Below are positions 1-5,079 of a stretch of 5,079 bases of DNA, in pieces. How positions within the stretch are numbered: position 1 is the stretch's first letter; each line of letters opens with the position of its first letter. The translations under genes were made by a program, and so were the position numbers. This DNA comes from UBA10427 sp003500135 (GTDB taxonomy: Bacteria > Bacteroidota > Bacteroidia > Cytophagales > Cyclobacteriaceae). The notes under the pieces were generated by a model. It was not told the origin of the DNA, made no database searches, and was given only the letters and a program-made list of their open reading frames with translations. Where the stretch lies: positions 1 to 5,079 of the forward strand of contig CAWZYQ010000208.1 of assembly GCA_963966275.1 (NCBI GenBank). The letters are read 5' to 3'.

Positions 1-1
1 C

Positions 2-124
2 AGCCCTCAGCCCACGGAAACGCACTTTTCGATTTTGACCGAGGAAAACAGGAAACAGAAATCTGGTCAAAAAGACATGGGTTTTGAAGATAAGCTGGCT
101 ATGCTTAAAGGAAAATTCAGATAA
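2..124 (+). CDS. C-terminal end of an unidentified protein (5' end outside window)
   Basis: This is an open frame running in from the left edge and ending at TAA 122-124; 40 codons are visible. The translated tail is hydrophilic and charged, rich in K, E and Q, and ends ...MGFEDKLAMLKGKFR. That looks like a short basic helix closing a soluble protein. I do not recognise the family and assign no function. Support for this frame is that its stop lies directly before a strong hairpin terminator (123-155). A second frame (bases 1-87) is also open but stops 36 bases before the terminator, so I prefer this one. The gene converges on the leftward gene at 151-603. Confidence 0.5.
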   Translation, partial: SPQPTETHFSILTEENRKQKSGQKDMGFEDKLAMLKGKFR

Positions 125-155
125 TAAAAAAGCCGGTTGATCCGGCTATTTTATT
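123..155. terminator. Bidirectional intrinsic terminator between convergent genes
   Basis: AGCCGG (131-136) and CCGGCT (142-147) form a perfect 6-bp GC-rich stem with a 5-base loop, TTGAT. The flanks AATAAAA (123-129) and TTTTATT (149-155) are also complementary, with a single A-A mismatch at 130/148, so the hairpin has an A-tract on one side and a T-tract on the other. It can terminate transcription in both directions. It overlaps the TAA of the rightward gene (122-124) and the TAA of the leftward gene (153-151), which fits a shared terminator for two convergent genes. Confidence 0.85.
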
Positions 156-603
156 GTGTCATTTTCTTCCAATCGTCAAAGCGCATACTAACGCGGGAAT
201 TGATCTTTTCATAGTTTTCCCAGGTATCTTCGACATGGTAAATACTGGGCTTATCAGTTACAAGTGTGTCAAGGTAGTCATTTCGAAACAGGCCTCCTGA
301 ATAGTAGTACGATGTAAACATGTTGCCTTGCCGGTTGAATAAGTCGAACGATAAGGAACCGTCCCAAATTTCTGCCAAAATAATGCATCCCAACTCCCTT
401 CTTTTGAAGCGATAGATCTCAGTTGAGGCTTCATCTTCAAAAAATCCAGAGTACAAATCATGATCAATTATCCAACCCATATACATGCCAATATGTAAAT
501 AGGCTTTTTCTATTGGTAAGCCATCAGGAAAATCACCTAAGAAGTGGTTTTTTGCCAGATCATAAATCTTGTCCTGATGTTTTTTCAACTCTAATTCACT
601 CAT
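151..603 (-). CDS. DUF7832-like cytoplasmic protein, 150 aa
   Basis: A small, acidic and aromatic-rich soluble protein with no signal peptide or membrane segment. Its layout matches my recollection of the DUF7832 family: an N-terminal GDFPDGLP then AYLHIGMYMGWIIDHDL (residues 23-50), a KRRELG segment near 67-72, a DGSLS...LFNRQGNMFTSYYY stretch (81-101), and a C-terminal SIYHVEDTWENYEKI...RFDDWK (120-146). The YHVEDTWENY and HIGM motifs are the most family-like parts. The molecular function is unknown to me. The start at 603 is supported by a purine-rich AAAAGGGA (+ strand 609-616) five bases upstream, the clearest ribosome-binding-like site in the window. The gene is leftward like its upstream neighbour, but a 118-base gap with a hairpin separates them, so it is probably its own transcription unit. 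It ends in the shared terminator at 123-155. The family name is from memory, not a search. Confidence 0.8.
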   Translation of the reverse strand: MSELELKKHQDKIYDLAKNHFLGDFPDGLPIEKAYLHIGMYMGWIIDHDLYSGFFEDEASTEIYRFKRRELGCIILAEIWDGSLSFDLFNRQGNMFTSYYYSGGLFRNDYLDTLVTDKPSIYHVEDTWENYEKINSRVSMRFDDWKKMTQ

Positions 604-690
604 GTTAATCCCTTTTGACCTTAAAGATCTTCTAAAACGTTATACTAAAATATAAATAACAATTGTACTTGTCTATCATTATGATATAAT

Positions 691-710
691 ATTCGTGGAA
701 TGGCACGAAT
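691..710 (-). terminator. Hairpin just downstream of the SpmA-SpmB gene, possible terminator
   Basis: ATTCGTG (691-697) and CACGAAT (704-710) form a perfect 7-bp inverted repeat with a 6-base spacer. Read leftward, the stem begins 11 bases after the TAA of the SpmA-SpmB gene (724-722). The following bases are AT-rich (ATTATAT) but not a clean T-run, so it may be a weak terminator. Alternatively it could be a transcript-end stabilising hairpin or an operator in front of the next leftward gene (start at 603). Confidence 0.4.
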
Positions 711-721
711 ACCTCGATCAA

Positions 722-1954
722 TTAAACAAAAAAGAGATAGCCAATACTTATTGCCGCAATAATCCCCACGATATCAGCGATAAGCCCGCATACAACAGCA
801 TATCTTGTATTTCTCACGTTCACAGCGCCGAAATAAACCGCCAAAACATAAAATGTTGTTTCGGTAGATCCCTGTAGAACACTGGCAATTCGCCCAACGA
901 ATGAATCAGCTCCATAAGCATTCATTGTCTCGATCATCATGGCACGGGCGCCACTTCCACTAAGTGGTTTCATTATGGCTGTGGGCAAGGCGTCCACAAA
1001 CCGGGTGTCCATTCCTACCGAATGAAATATAAAGGCAATCCCATCCACTATGAATCCCATTGCGCCTGATTGACGAAAAACCCCGATACCAACCAGCATG
1101 GCTACGAGATAAGGTATGATTTTAACAGCTACTTTGAAACCTTCTTTAGCTCCTTCTATAAAGGTTTCGTAAACATTGAGGCGGCTTTTTATTCCCATTA
1201 GTATAAACACTATAATGAGTGTAAATAAGATGATGTGACTGGCCAGTGTTGAAATTTGCCTGATCTGTTCCTTGTCCAGTGTAGTGAAGTAATAGATCAT
1301 GCCCACGATAAAGGCAGTGAGGGAGCCTAAATAGATCAGAACCGTTTTATCCAAAAGGTTGATCTTTTGATAAACAGCTACTGCAATCAGTCCGGCGATA
1401 GTGGAAAAAAAGGTGGCAATCAATATTGGGATAAATATATCAGCGGGATTAGCTGCACCAAGCTGCGCCCTGAAAACCATTATGTTAATTGGCAAAATAG
1501 TAAGCCCTGAAGTGTTGAGTACCAAAAACATAATCTGTGCATTGGAGGCTTTATCTTTGTCCGGGTTCAATTCCTGCATACCTTCCATAGCTTTCAGGCC
1601 AATTGGCGTGGCGGCATTGTCCAGGTTCAACATATTGGCTGTAATGTTCAATAATATCGGCCCGAAAACCGGGTGGTTCTTTGGGATATTGGGAAAAAGT
1701 TTGACCAGAAAGGGGCCGAACCATCGGATCATGATCTTTGTGATTCCTGATTTTTCAGCAATATTTAGCAATCCCATCCAGAATGTCAAAACACCGGTCA
1801 GGCCGAGTGAAATTTCGAAGCCCAGCTTTGAACTGTCAATTGTTGCATCAAACAATTTGGTGAAAACCTCCTGATCACCAAATACAATGAGCTTTACCAA
1901 TGCAAATACAAAAGCGATAAGAAAAAAGCCAATCCAGATGTAGTTTAATGCCAT
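722..1954 (-). CDS. Fused SpmA-SpmB protein (nucleoside-recognition/Gate domain membrane protein), 410 aa
   Basis: An integral membrane protein that joins two proteins usually encoded separately in Bacillus and relatives as SpmA and SpmB. The SpmA-like half is roughly residues 1-200. It starts with a hydrophobic helix (about 4-25) and carries the NMLNLDNAATPIGLKAM signature (107-123) followed by NTSGLTILPIN (147-157). The SpmB-like half is roughly 235-410, with YETFIEGAKEGFKVAVKIIPY (262-282), MKPLSGSGA (328-336) and QGSTETTFYVLAVYFG (361-376). A hydrophobic linker helix lies around 203-223. Both halves belong to the Gate/nucleoside-recognition superfamily, whose biochemical role is unsettled; in Bacillus the pair is needed for spore core dehydration. 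A transport or channel-like role in the inner membrane is an inference. The start at 1954 gives a complete SpmA N-terminus; there is no Shine-Dalgarno sequence. The gene lies 44 bases after the small membrane protein gene and may share its transcript or use the box at 1975-1982. Both signature motifs are intact, and I see no frameshift or truncation. Confidence 0.92.
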   Translation of the reverse strand: MALNYIWIGFFLIAFVFALVKLIVFGDQEVFTKLFDATIDSSKLGFEISLGLTGVLTFWMGLLNIAEKSGITKIMIRWFGPFLVKLFPNIPKNHPVFGPILLNITANMLNLDNAATPIGLKAMEGMQELNPDKDKASNAQIMFLVLNTSGLTILPINIMVFRAQLGAANPADIFIPILIATFFSTIAGLIAVAVYQKINLLDKTVLIYLGSLTAFIVGMIYYFTTLDKEQIRQISTLASHIILFTLIIVFILMGIKSRLNVYETFIEGAKEGFKVAVKIIPYLVAMLVGIGVFRQSGAMGFIVDGIAFIFHSVGMDTRFVDALPTAIMKPLSGSGARAMMIETMNAYGADSFVGRIASVLQGSTETTFYVLAVYFGAVNVRNTRYAVVCGLIADIVGIIAAISIGYLFFV

Positions 1955-1974
1955 GTTGATTGTTTAGATCTTGG

Positions 1975-1982
1975 CAAAAATA
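1975..1982 (-). promoter_or_regulatory. TAnnTTTG-like -7 box upstream of the SpmA-SpmB gene
   Basis: Read leftward this is TATTTTTG, an exact match to the Bacteroidota -7 consensus TAnnTTTG. It ends 20 bases before the ATG at 1954, so a transcript would start with a leader of about 15 bases. I see no convincing TTTG-type -33 element at the usual distance, and the region is AT-rich, so a chance match is possible. If real, it gives the SpmA-SpmB gene its own transcript in addition to read-through from the acylase operon. Confidence 0.35.
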
Positions 1983-1998
1983 AAATATGCCCTGACTT

Positions 1999-2367
1999 CT
2001 AGTAATAAACTTGTTTTTTTCTTTCAAATAATTTTCGGAAGTAGTGTCCTGACAGGCCGCCTAAAGCAGCAATTATACCCCCGAACACCGCCACAATGAT
2101 CACGAGGTAAGCGCCCGCCGGAATTTGAAATAATAAAGCCATTTTTTCAGCAAGAATGTCCGCGCCATTTTGGTAAGCCCTCCACGACAGCCATCCCCAT
2201 AGAATTGTTATACTAAAAAAGCTGCTTCCAAGAGCTGCCCACCCTTTTTTATTGGCAATAATAGCATTTACAAAAAACGCTGATAAAGCGGGGAGCCACC
2301 AGGGTAAGTAACCTTGTAAAAAAAAGGTGATACCGGATATAAGTATCATTTTAAAAACAATTTTCAT
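1999..2367 (-). CDS. Small multi-pass membrane protein coupled to the acylase gene, 122 aa
   Basis: I do not recognise a named family. The protein is strongly hydrophobic, with about four predicted membrane segments: roughly residues 4-19, 22-38, 44-62 and 86-107. A short polar stretch (about 63-76) lies between the third and fourth. The C-terminus is basic (RKLFERKKQ, 111-119), which by the positive-inside rule suggests it faces the cytoplasm. Small residues cluster in the last helix (GGIIAALGGLSG, 96-107), a pattern often seen where helices pack or oligomerise. Its ATG overlaps the TGA of the acylase gene (ATGA, 2367-2364) and has no Shine-Dalgarno sequence, so translation probably reinitiates after the acylase stop. 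This tight coupling implies co-expression with the acylase. A role as an envelope partner or anchor is only a guess. A stand-alone function is equally possible. Confidence 0.82.
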   Translation of the reverse strand: MKIVFKMILISGITFFLQGYLPWWLPALSAFFVNAIIANKKGWAALGSSFFSITILWGWLSWRAYQNGADILAEKMALLFQIPAGAYLVIIVAVFGGIIAALGGLSGHYFRKLFERKKQVYY

Positions 2368-4778
2368 AAAGCAGGTGATAGTTTTAAAGTATCCAAAAAT
2401 GGCTGGCCAGCATTTTCCGGCCGGTTAAAAAAGTCAATTTCAATGTATTGATCATTGAGGTAATCTTTCAGAAAATGATCGTAATAGGGTGACCCGGGGT
2501 TGCCCGATTGTCCGCCGGGATAAGCGCTCCATGCCTTTATTTCCGGGCCCATTTCCACAACCAGCCTTTGTGAAGCGCCCACTACAGGGTCAACTCTTTT
2601 CACACTGTAGTGTCCTCCGGAAACCATGATATCTTTATAGCTGAAAGGATCGATTTGGAGCATATGGTTTATGTCAGTTCCTCGGTATTTATACCAGTCA
2701 GCATCACCATTTTCATTTTCCCACTCGGCTATTTCTATTATTGTTTCCTGAAAACTTGAGAGGAGTATGTCTTTCAAACCTTCATTTTTTTCGGTTGATA
2801 CTATATCATAAAATGAGCTATCGAGTTCGGCCTTGAGATGGGCCAGTGTAATATTATGCCGTGGATAATAGTAGGCATTGTTACCCATTTTTACCTCATC
2901 CCACAATGCATTTCGAAAGTTTCGCCACCAACGATAAAAATAACTTGGCAGTTTGCTGTTGGTTGAATATTCATAATCCCATCGCCTTAGGTTTAAAAAC
3001 ACTTCCTTTTCTGTTTCGCTAAGTTCGTTTATCGGCATGCTGTCGAGCATGATTGGTAAAGCCATGGAGGCCAGAACATTATAGCTATCCAATTGTAGCG
3101 CCATCATATCTTCAGGGGTAGCTTCCGGAAGACTGTCCAGGACCTGGTTGATACGTTTATTTCGAAAGAATTCGTATGAAGTATGGTAGCTGTAATACGG
3201 ATAATCACTCGCGGTGGAAGTTTGGTTGGCAGAGCTGACATATCCTTTTTCAGGGTTTAAAATTTGAGGCACGTGGTCGGTGGGAATGTAGCCTTTCCAA
3301 TCGGTACGTGAAGTAGTGCCATCCAATACAAAACGACCCTGACCTTGATATCTAAGCGGAAACCGCCCTTGTACATGCATGGCTATGTCACCTTCGCTGG
3401 AGGCGAAGGCCATATTGCTGGCGGGATTGGCAAAATAGGAAATAGCTTCTTTAAAGTCATCATAGTTCTCTGCCCGGTTCAGCCTATAAAAAGCTTCGGC
3501 TTCTGAAGTGGGTTCGTGAGTGATCCATTTCAGCGCCAGGTTTACTCTTTCATTATCTGCTCCAAATGAATTGTCATAGACAACAGGGCCTAAATGGGTA
3601 TAAAAAACGGTATCATAAAATGGGTCTTCATTTCGGATTTTTATTTCTTCGATTTTGCGTTGTGTTCTGAGCCAATTATCATCGTAAAGATACTCCTCCT
3701 TAGTTTCACTTCGAAATGATATGGCGTACCAGTCAGCAACATCCCTGGCTACATTGGTAATCCCCCAGGCAATAGAGTCGTTAAACCCCGTTATAACCAA
3801 TGGCGCCCCCAGTATCACATGGCCGAATACATTTACACCCGGTGCATTTAAGTGCATTTGTAACCAAATAGAAGGCAATCGATAGCTTAAATGCATGTCA
3901 TTGGCAAGTAATGCGTGTCCATTTTGAGTGTGATTGGCATGCACGGCCCAGTTATTACTTCCAATACCATCAGGGGTTTTATCATATGGATTTATCTTGC
4001 CGCTTAAAAATACAATGGAATCATACGATGGAGGTATGGGCAAAGGCTCAAATTCCCATGGTGTTCCTGTTGGGATCACAGGCTCACTTTCTTCTATATA
4101 ATCGGGGTACAACATATTAAATAATTCAGGCCCCAGCTTTTTTAACAGGTTTGTGTTTTCAATGTCGTATTCTTTCAGGTTTAGTGTAGCTGACATATAA
4201 TTAATGAGCAATGCACATTTCAGCGGGGCCCATTTTTCCGGAGCATAGTCCAGAATTTTGTATTCGATGGGGTAATCCTCTGGTTTTAATTCACTTATGT
4301 AAGCGTTCACGCCTTCGGTAAAAGCTTCCAGCATATTTTTCACCTGTATATTCCCCATCCACTTCTGCAAAGTTTTTTCCGCAGAGGTTATCGAGCCCAA
4401 TCTGCGTTGCTTACGGTCCAGTTCAAGTGCCCTTTCACCAACTAATTCGCTAATTCTACCAGCTGCATAGTGGGTTTGAAATTCCATTTGCCAAAGTCTT
4501 TGCCCGGCCATTATATAACCCACAGCAAAATACAGGTCGTGATCATTGCCTGCAAAAATATGCGGTATGTGATGTTGGTCGAAATAAACCTCAACTTCCT
4601 GTTCAAGCCCGTGAAAGGGTTTATTTTCTCCTTTGTGTTTTTGGTAGGTGTTTTGCCAGAAACCAGAAGATGGGTTAAGCAATTTTCCTAGTGGCGGGAT
4701 ATTCCCATGTGGAATATTGAGTTGATAGATTGCTGCAGCGCTTAAAGAGAAAAAAAACAGGAATCTTAGAATTTTCAT
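2364..4778 (-). CDS. Penicillin acylase family Ntn hydrolase, exported, 804 aa
   Basis: A penicillin-amidase (peptidase family S45) precursor of normal length, which should self-cleave into alpha and beta chains. The N-terminus (MKILRFLFFFSLSAAAIYQL) is a signal peptide or membrane anchor with no lipobox cysteine, so the enzyme should act in the periplasm. The alpha part begins with the typical VEVYFDQHHIPHIFAGN (62-78) and AGQRLWQMEF (91-100). The cleavage site is Gly273-Ser274 within GIGSNNW, making Ser274 (codon 3959-3957) the nucleophile, beta-1. His296 falls at beta-23, as in AHL and cephalosporin acylases. Asp346 and Asp349 fall at beta-73 and beta-76, the calcium ligands of penicillin G acylase. 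Asn518 in SSANQT is the probable oxyanion asparagine. The C-terminal GGQSGNPGSPYYDHF (755-769) is also family-typical. The family hydrolyses amides such as beta-lactam side chains, acyl-homoserine lactones or N-acyl amino acids; the substrate here cannot be inferred. The start at 4778 has no Shine-Dalgarno sequence. It is the first gene of a leftward operon and overlaps the next gene by four bases. Confidence 0.95.
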   Translation of the reverse strand: MKILRFLFFFSLSAAAIYQLNIPHGNIPPLGKLLNPSSGFWQNTYQKHKGENKPFHGLEQEVEVYFDQHHIPHIFAGNDHDLYFAVGYIMAGQRLWQMEFQTHYAAGRISELVGERALELDRKQRRLGSITSAEKTLQKWMGNIQVKNMLEAFTEGVNAYISELKPEDYPIEYKILDYAPEKWAPLKCALLINYMSATLNLKEYDIENTNLLKKLGPELFNMLYPDYIEESEPVIPTGTPWEFEPLPIPPSYDSIVFLSGKINPYDKTPDGIGSNNWAVHANHTQNGHALLANDMHLSYRLPSIWLQMHLNAPGVNVFGHVILGAPLVITGFNDSIAWGITNVARDVADWYAISFRSETKEEYLYDDNWLRTQRKIEEIKIRNEDPFYDTVFYTHLGPVVYDNSFGADNERVNLALKWITHEPTSEAEAFYRLNRAENYDDFKEAISYFANPASNMAFASSEGDIAMHVQGRFPLRYQGQGRFVLDGTTSRTDWKGYIPTDHVPQILNPEKGYVSSANQTSTASDYPYYSYHTSYEFFRNKRINQVLDSLPEATPEDMMALQLDSYNVLASMALPIMLDSMPINELSETEKEVFLNLRRWDYEYSTNSKLPSYFYRWWRNFRNALWDEVKMGNNAYYYPRHNITLAHLKAELDSSFYDIVSTEKNEGLKDILLSSFQETIIEIAEWENENGDADWYKYRGTDINHMLQIDPFSYKDIMVSGGHYSVKRVDPVVGASQRLVVEMGPEIKAWSAYPGGQSGNPGSPYYDHFLKDYLNDQYIEIDFFNRPENAGQPFLDTLKLSPAL

Positions 4779-4822
4779 ATAAAAGGTAAGTAGCTACGAT
4801 AAAAATCTTTCTGTCACTAAAG

Positions 4823-4849
4823 AAAATATAATAATCTGATATTGACAAA
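4823..4849 (-). promoter_or_regulatory. Candidate Bacteroidota-type promoter for the acylase operon
   Basis: Read leftward, TTTG (+ strand CAAA, 4846-4849) is followed after 15 bases by TATATTTT (+ strand 4823-4830). The latter matches seven of the eight positions of TAnnTTTG, with the final G replaced by T. The spacing is a little shorter than usual for this promoter class. Transcription would begin near 4816, leaving a leader of about 38 bases before the ATG at 4778. The surrounding DNA is very AT-rich, so a chance match cannot be excluded. Confidence 0.35.
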
Positions 4850-4895
4850 TGGGTATTATTTGAGTTATGTAATTTTTAATCCATTTTATGTTTAT

Positions 4896-4907
4896 TTTGA
4901 ATTCAAA
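4896..4907. repeat. Perfect 12-bp palindrome TTTGAATTCAAA
   Basis: Both halves match exactly with no spacer (TTTGAA and TTCAAA), centred between 4901 and 4902. It lies about 50 bases upstream of the candidate acylase -33 element. Such a symmetric site could be an operator for a dimeric regulator, but in AT-rich DNA a 12-bp palindrome is not rare, so function is unproven. Confidence 0.3.
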
Positions 4908-4910
4908 CAG

Positions 4911-4939
4911 CATAAATGTTTTACAGTTAATCATTTATG
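4911..4939. repeat. 8-bp inverted repeat CATAAATG / CATTTATG, 21-bp centre spacing
   Basis: CATAAATG (4911-4918) and CATTTATG (4932-4939) are exact reverse complements separated by 13 bases, so the arm centres are 21 bp apart, about two helical turns. A related CATTTTATG occurs at 4882-4890. The spacing would suit a dimeric DNA-binding protein on one face of the helix. The low complexity of the sequence makes coincidence a serious alternative. Confidence 0.25.
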
Positions 4940-5079
4940 ATGTCTGCAAGAAATTTTCGTATTGTTCACTTCTGAAAAAGCAAATAAATGCCTAAACATA
5001 TTGATGTAAAGGAATTAAATAAAAGGTTCTACTGGTAATTTAGTGAAAACGCGTAAATTGAAGGCAAAAAGTGTTTACT

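Larger units (their letters stand above)
4779..5079. other. AT-rich non-coding region upstream of the acylase operon
   Basis: These 301 bases contain no convincing complete gene in any frame; the open stretches I followed end after fewer than about 20 codons. The region holds the candidate acylase promoter (4823-4849), a 12-bp palindrome (4896-4907) and an 8-bp inverted repeat (4911-4939). At the right edge a rightward frame from GTG at 5043 is open to the window end with a basic start (KTRKLKAK). If that frame is real, the region is a divergent intergenic spacer carrying control sites for both directions. Confidence 0.6.

Noticed and set aside
1..87. Open frame 1 at the left edge, ending at TGA 85-87
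   Set aside because: It is also free of stops, but it ends well before the terminator at 123-155. The frame ending at 122-124 runs right up to the hairpin and is slightly longer, so I took that as the real gene end. With so few codons this is a preference, not proof.
647..654. TATATTTT (leftward) as a -7 promoter box for the DUF7832-like gene
   Set aside because: It matches seven of eight positions of TAnnTTTG, but there is no TTTG-type -33 element at a suitable distance, and the region is AT-rich enough to give such matches by chance.
695..877. 60-residue rightward open frame
   Set aside because: Most of it lies antisense to the C-terminus of the SpmA-SpmB gene, whose conserved motifs make the leftward reading secure. 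The product resembles no protein I know.
1401..1874. 157-residue rightward open frame
   Set aside because: It lies entirely antisense to the conserved SpmA half of the leftward gene and is explained as a by-product of that gene's codon pattern.
4859..4894. Rightward TTTG (4859-4862) plus TATGTTTA (4887-4894) as a promoter for a gene to the right
   Set aside because: The spacing of 24 bases is too long and the -7 box lacks its final G. The nearest possible rightward start is about 150 bases away.
4989..5039. 16-codon rightward open frame starting MPKHIDVKEL
   Set aside because: The start looks protein-like, but it stops after 16 codons and has no convincing ribosome-binding site or promoter. 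I treat it as chance.
1..5079. Mobile element, CRISPR array, tRNA or defence system
   Set aside because: I saw no transposase, terminal inverted repeats, regular direct repeats, tRNA-like folds or defence-type proteins. All large open frames are accounted for by housekeeping-like or envelope genes.

Overview
The window reads as chromosomal sequence from a Bacteroidota bacterium, most likely Cytophagales-like (inference). The reasons are an AT-leaning composition, starts that mostly lack a Shine-Dalgarno sequence, promoter-like boxes resembling the Bacteroidota TAnnTTTG element, and the protein types present: a fused SpmA-SpmB protein and a large exported penicillin-acylase-family enzyme. I see no tRNA, rRNA, CRISPR array, insertion sequence or phage gene.

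Layout from left to right. Bases 2-124 are the last 40 codons of a rightward gene that enters from outside the window. It converges on a leftward gene (151-603, DUF7832-like protein), and a symmetric hairpin at 123-155 sits between them as a probable bidirectional terminator. A 118-base gap (604-721) holds several short palindromes, including a hairpin just past the stop of the next gene. Three leftward genes follow, read from the right: a penicillin acylase (4778 to 2364), a 122-residue multi-pass membrane protein (2367 to 1999, start overlapping the acylase stop as ATGA), and a fused SpmA-SpmB membrane protein (1954 to 722). The final 301 bases (4779-5079) are AT-rich and hold a candidate acylase promoter, a 12-bp palindrome, an 8-bp inverted repeat and possibly the first codons of a rightward gene cut by the edge.

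How the genes may work together. The acylase and the small membrane protein are almost certainly co-transcribed and translationally coupled. The SpmA-SpmB gene follows 44 bases later and may be in the same transcript, or be driven by its own TAnnTTTG-like box at 1975-1982. The acylase keeps its autocatalytic serine, a histidine at beta-23, an oxyanion asparagine and two calcium-type aspartates, so it should be an active, self-processing periplasmic N-terminal-nucleophile hydrolase; its substrate cannot be read from sequence. The operon is envelope-oriented, but no shared pathway can be shown. I found no strong evidence of a new defence or mobile system. The most noteworthy points are the coupled uncharacterised membrane partner of the acylase, the spore-maturation-type fusion in a presumably non-sporulating lineage, and the orphan DUF7832 gene.
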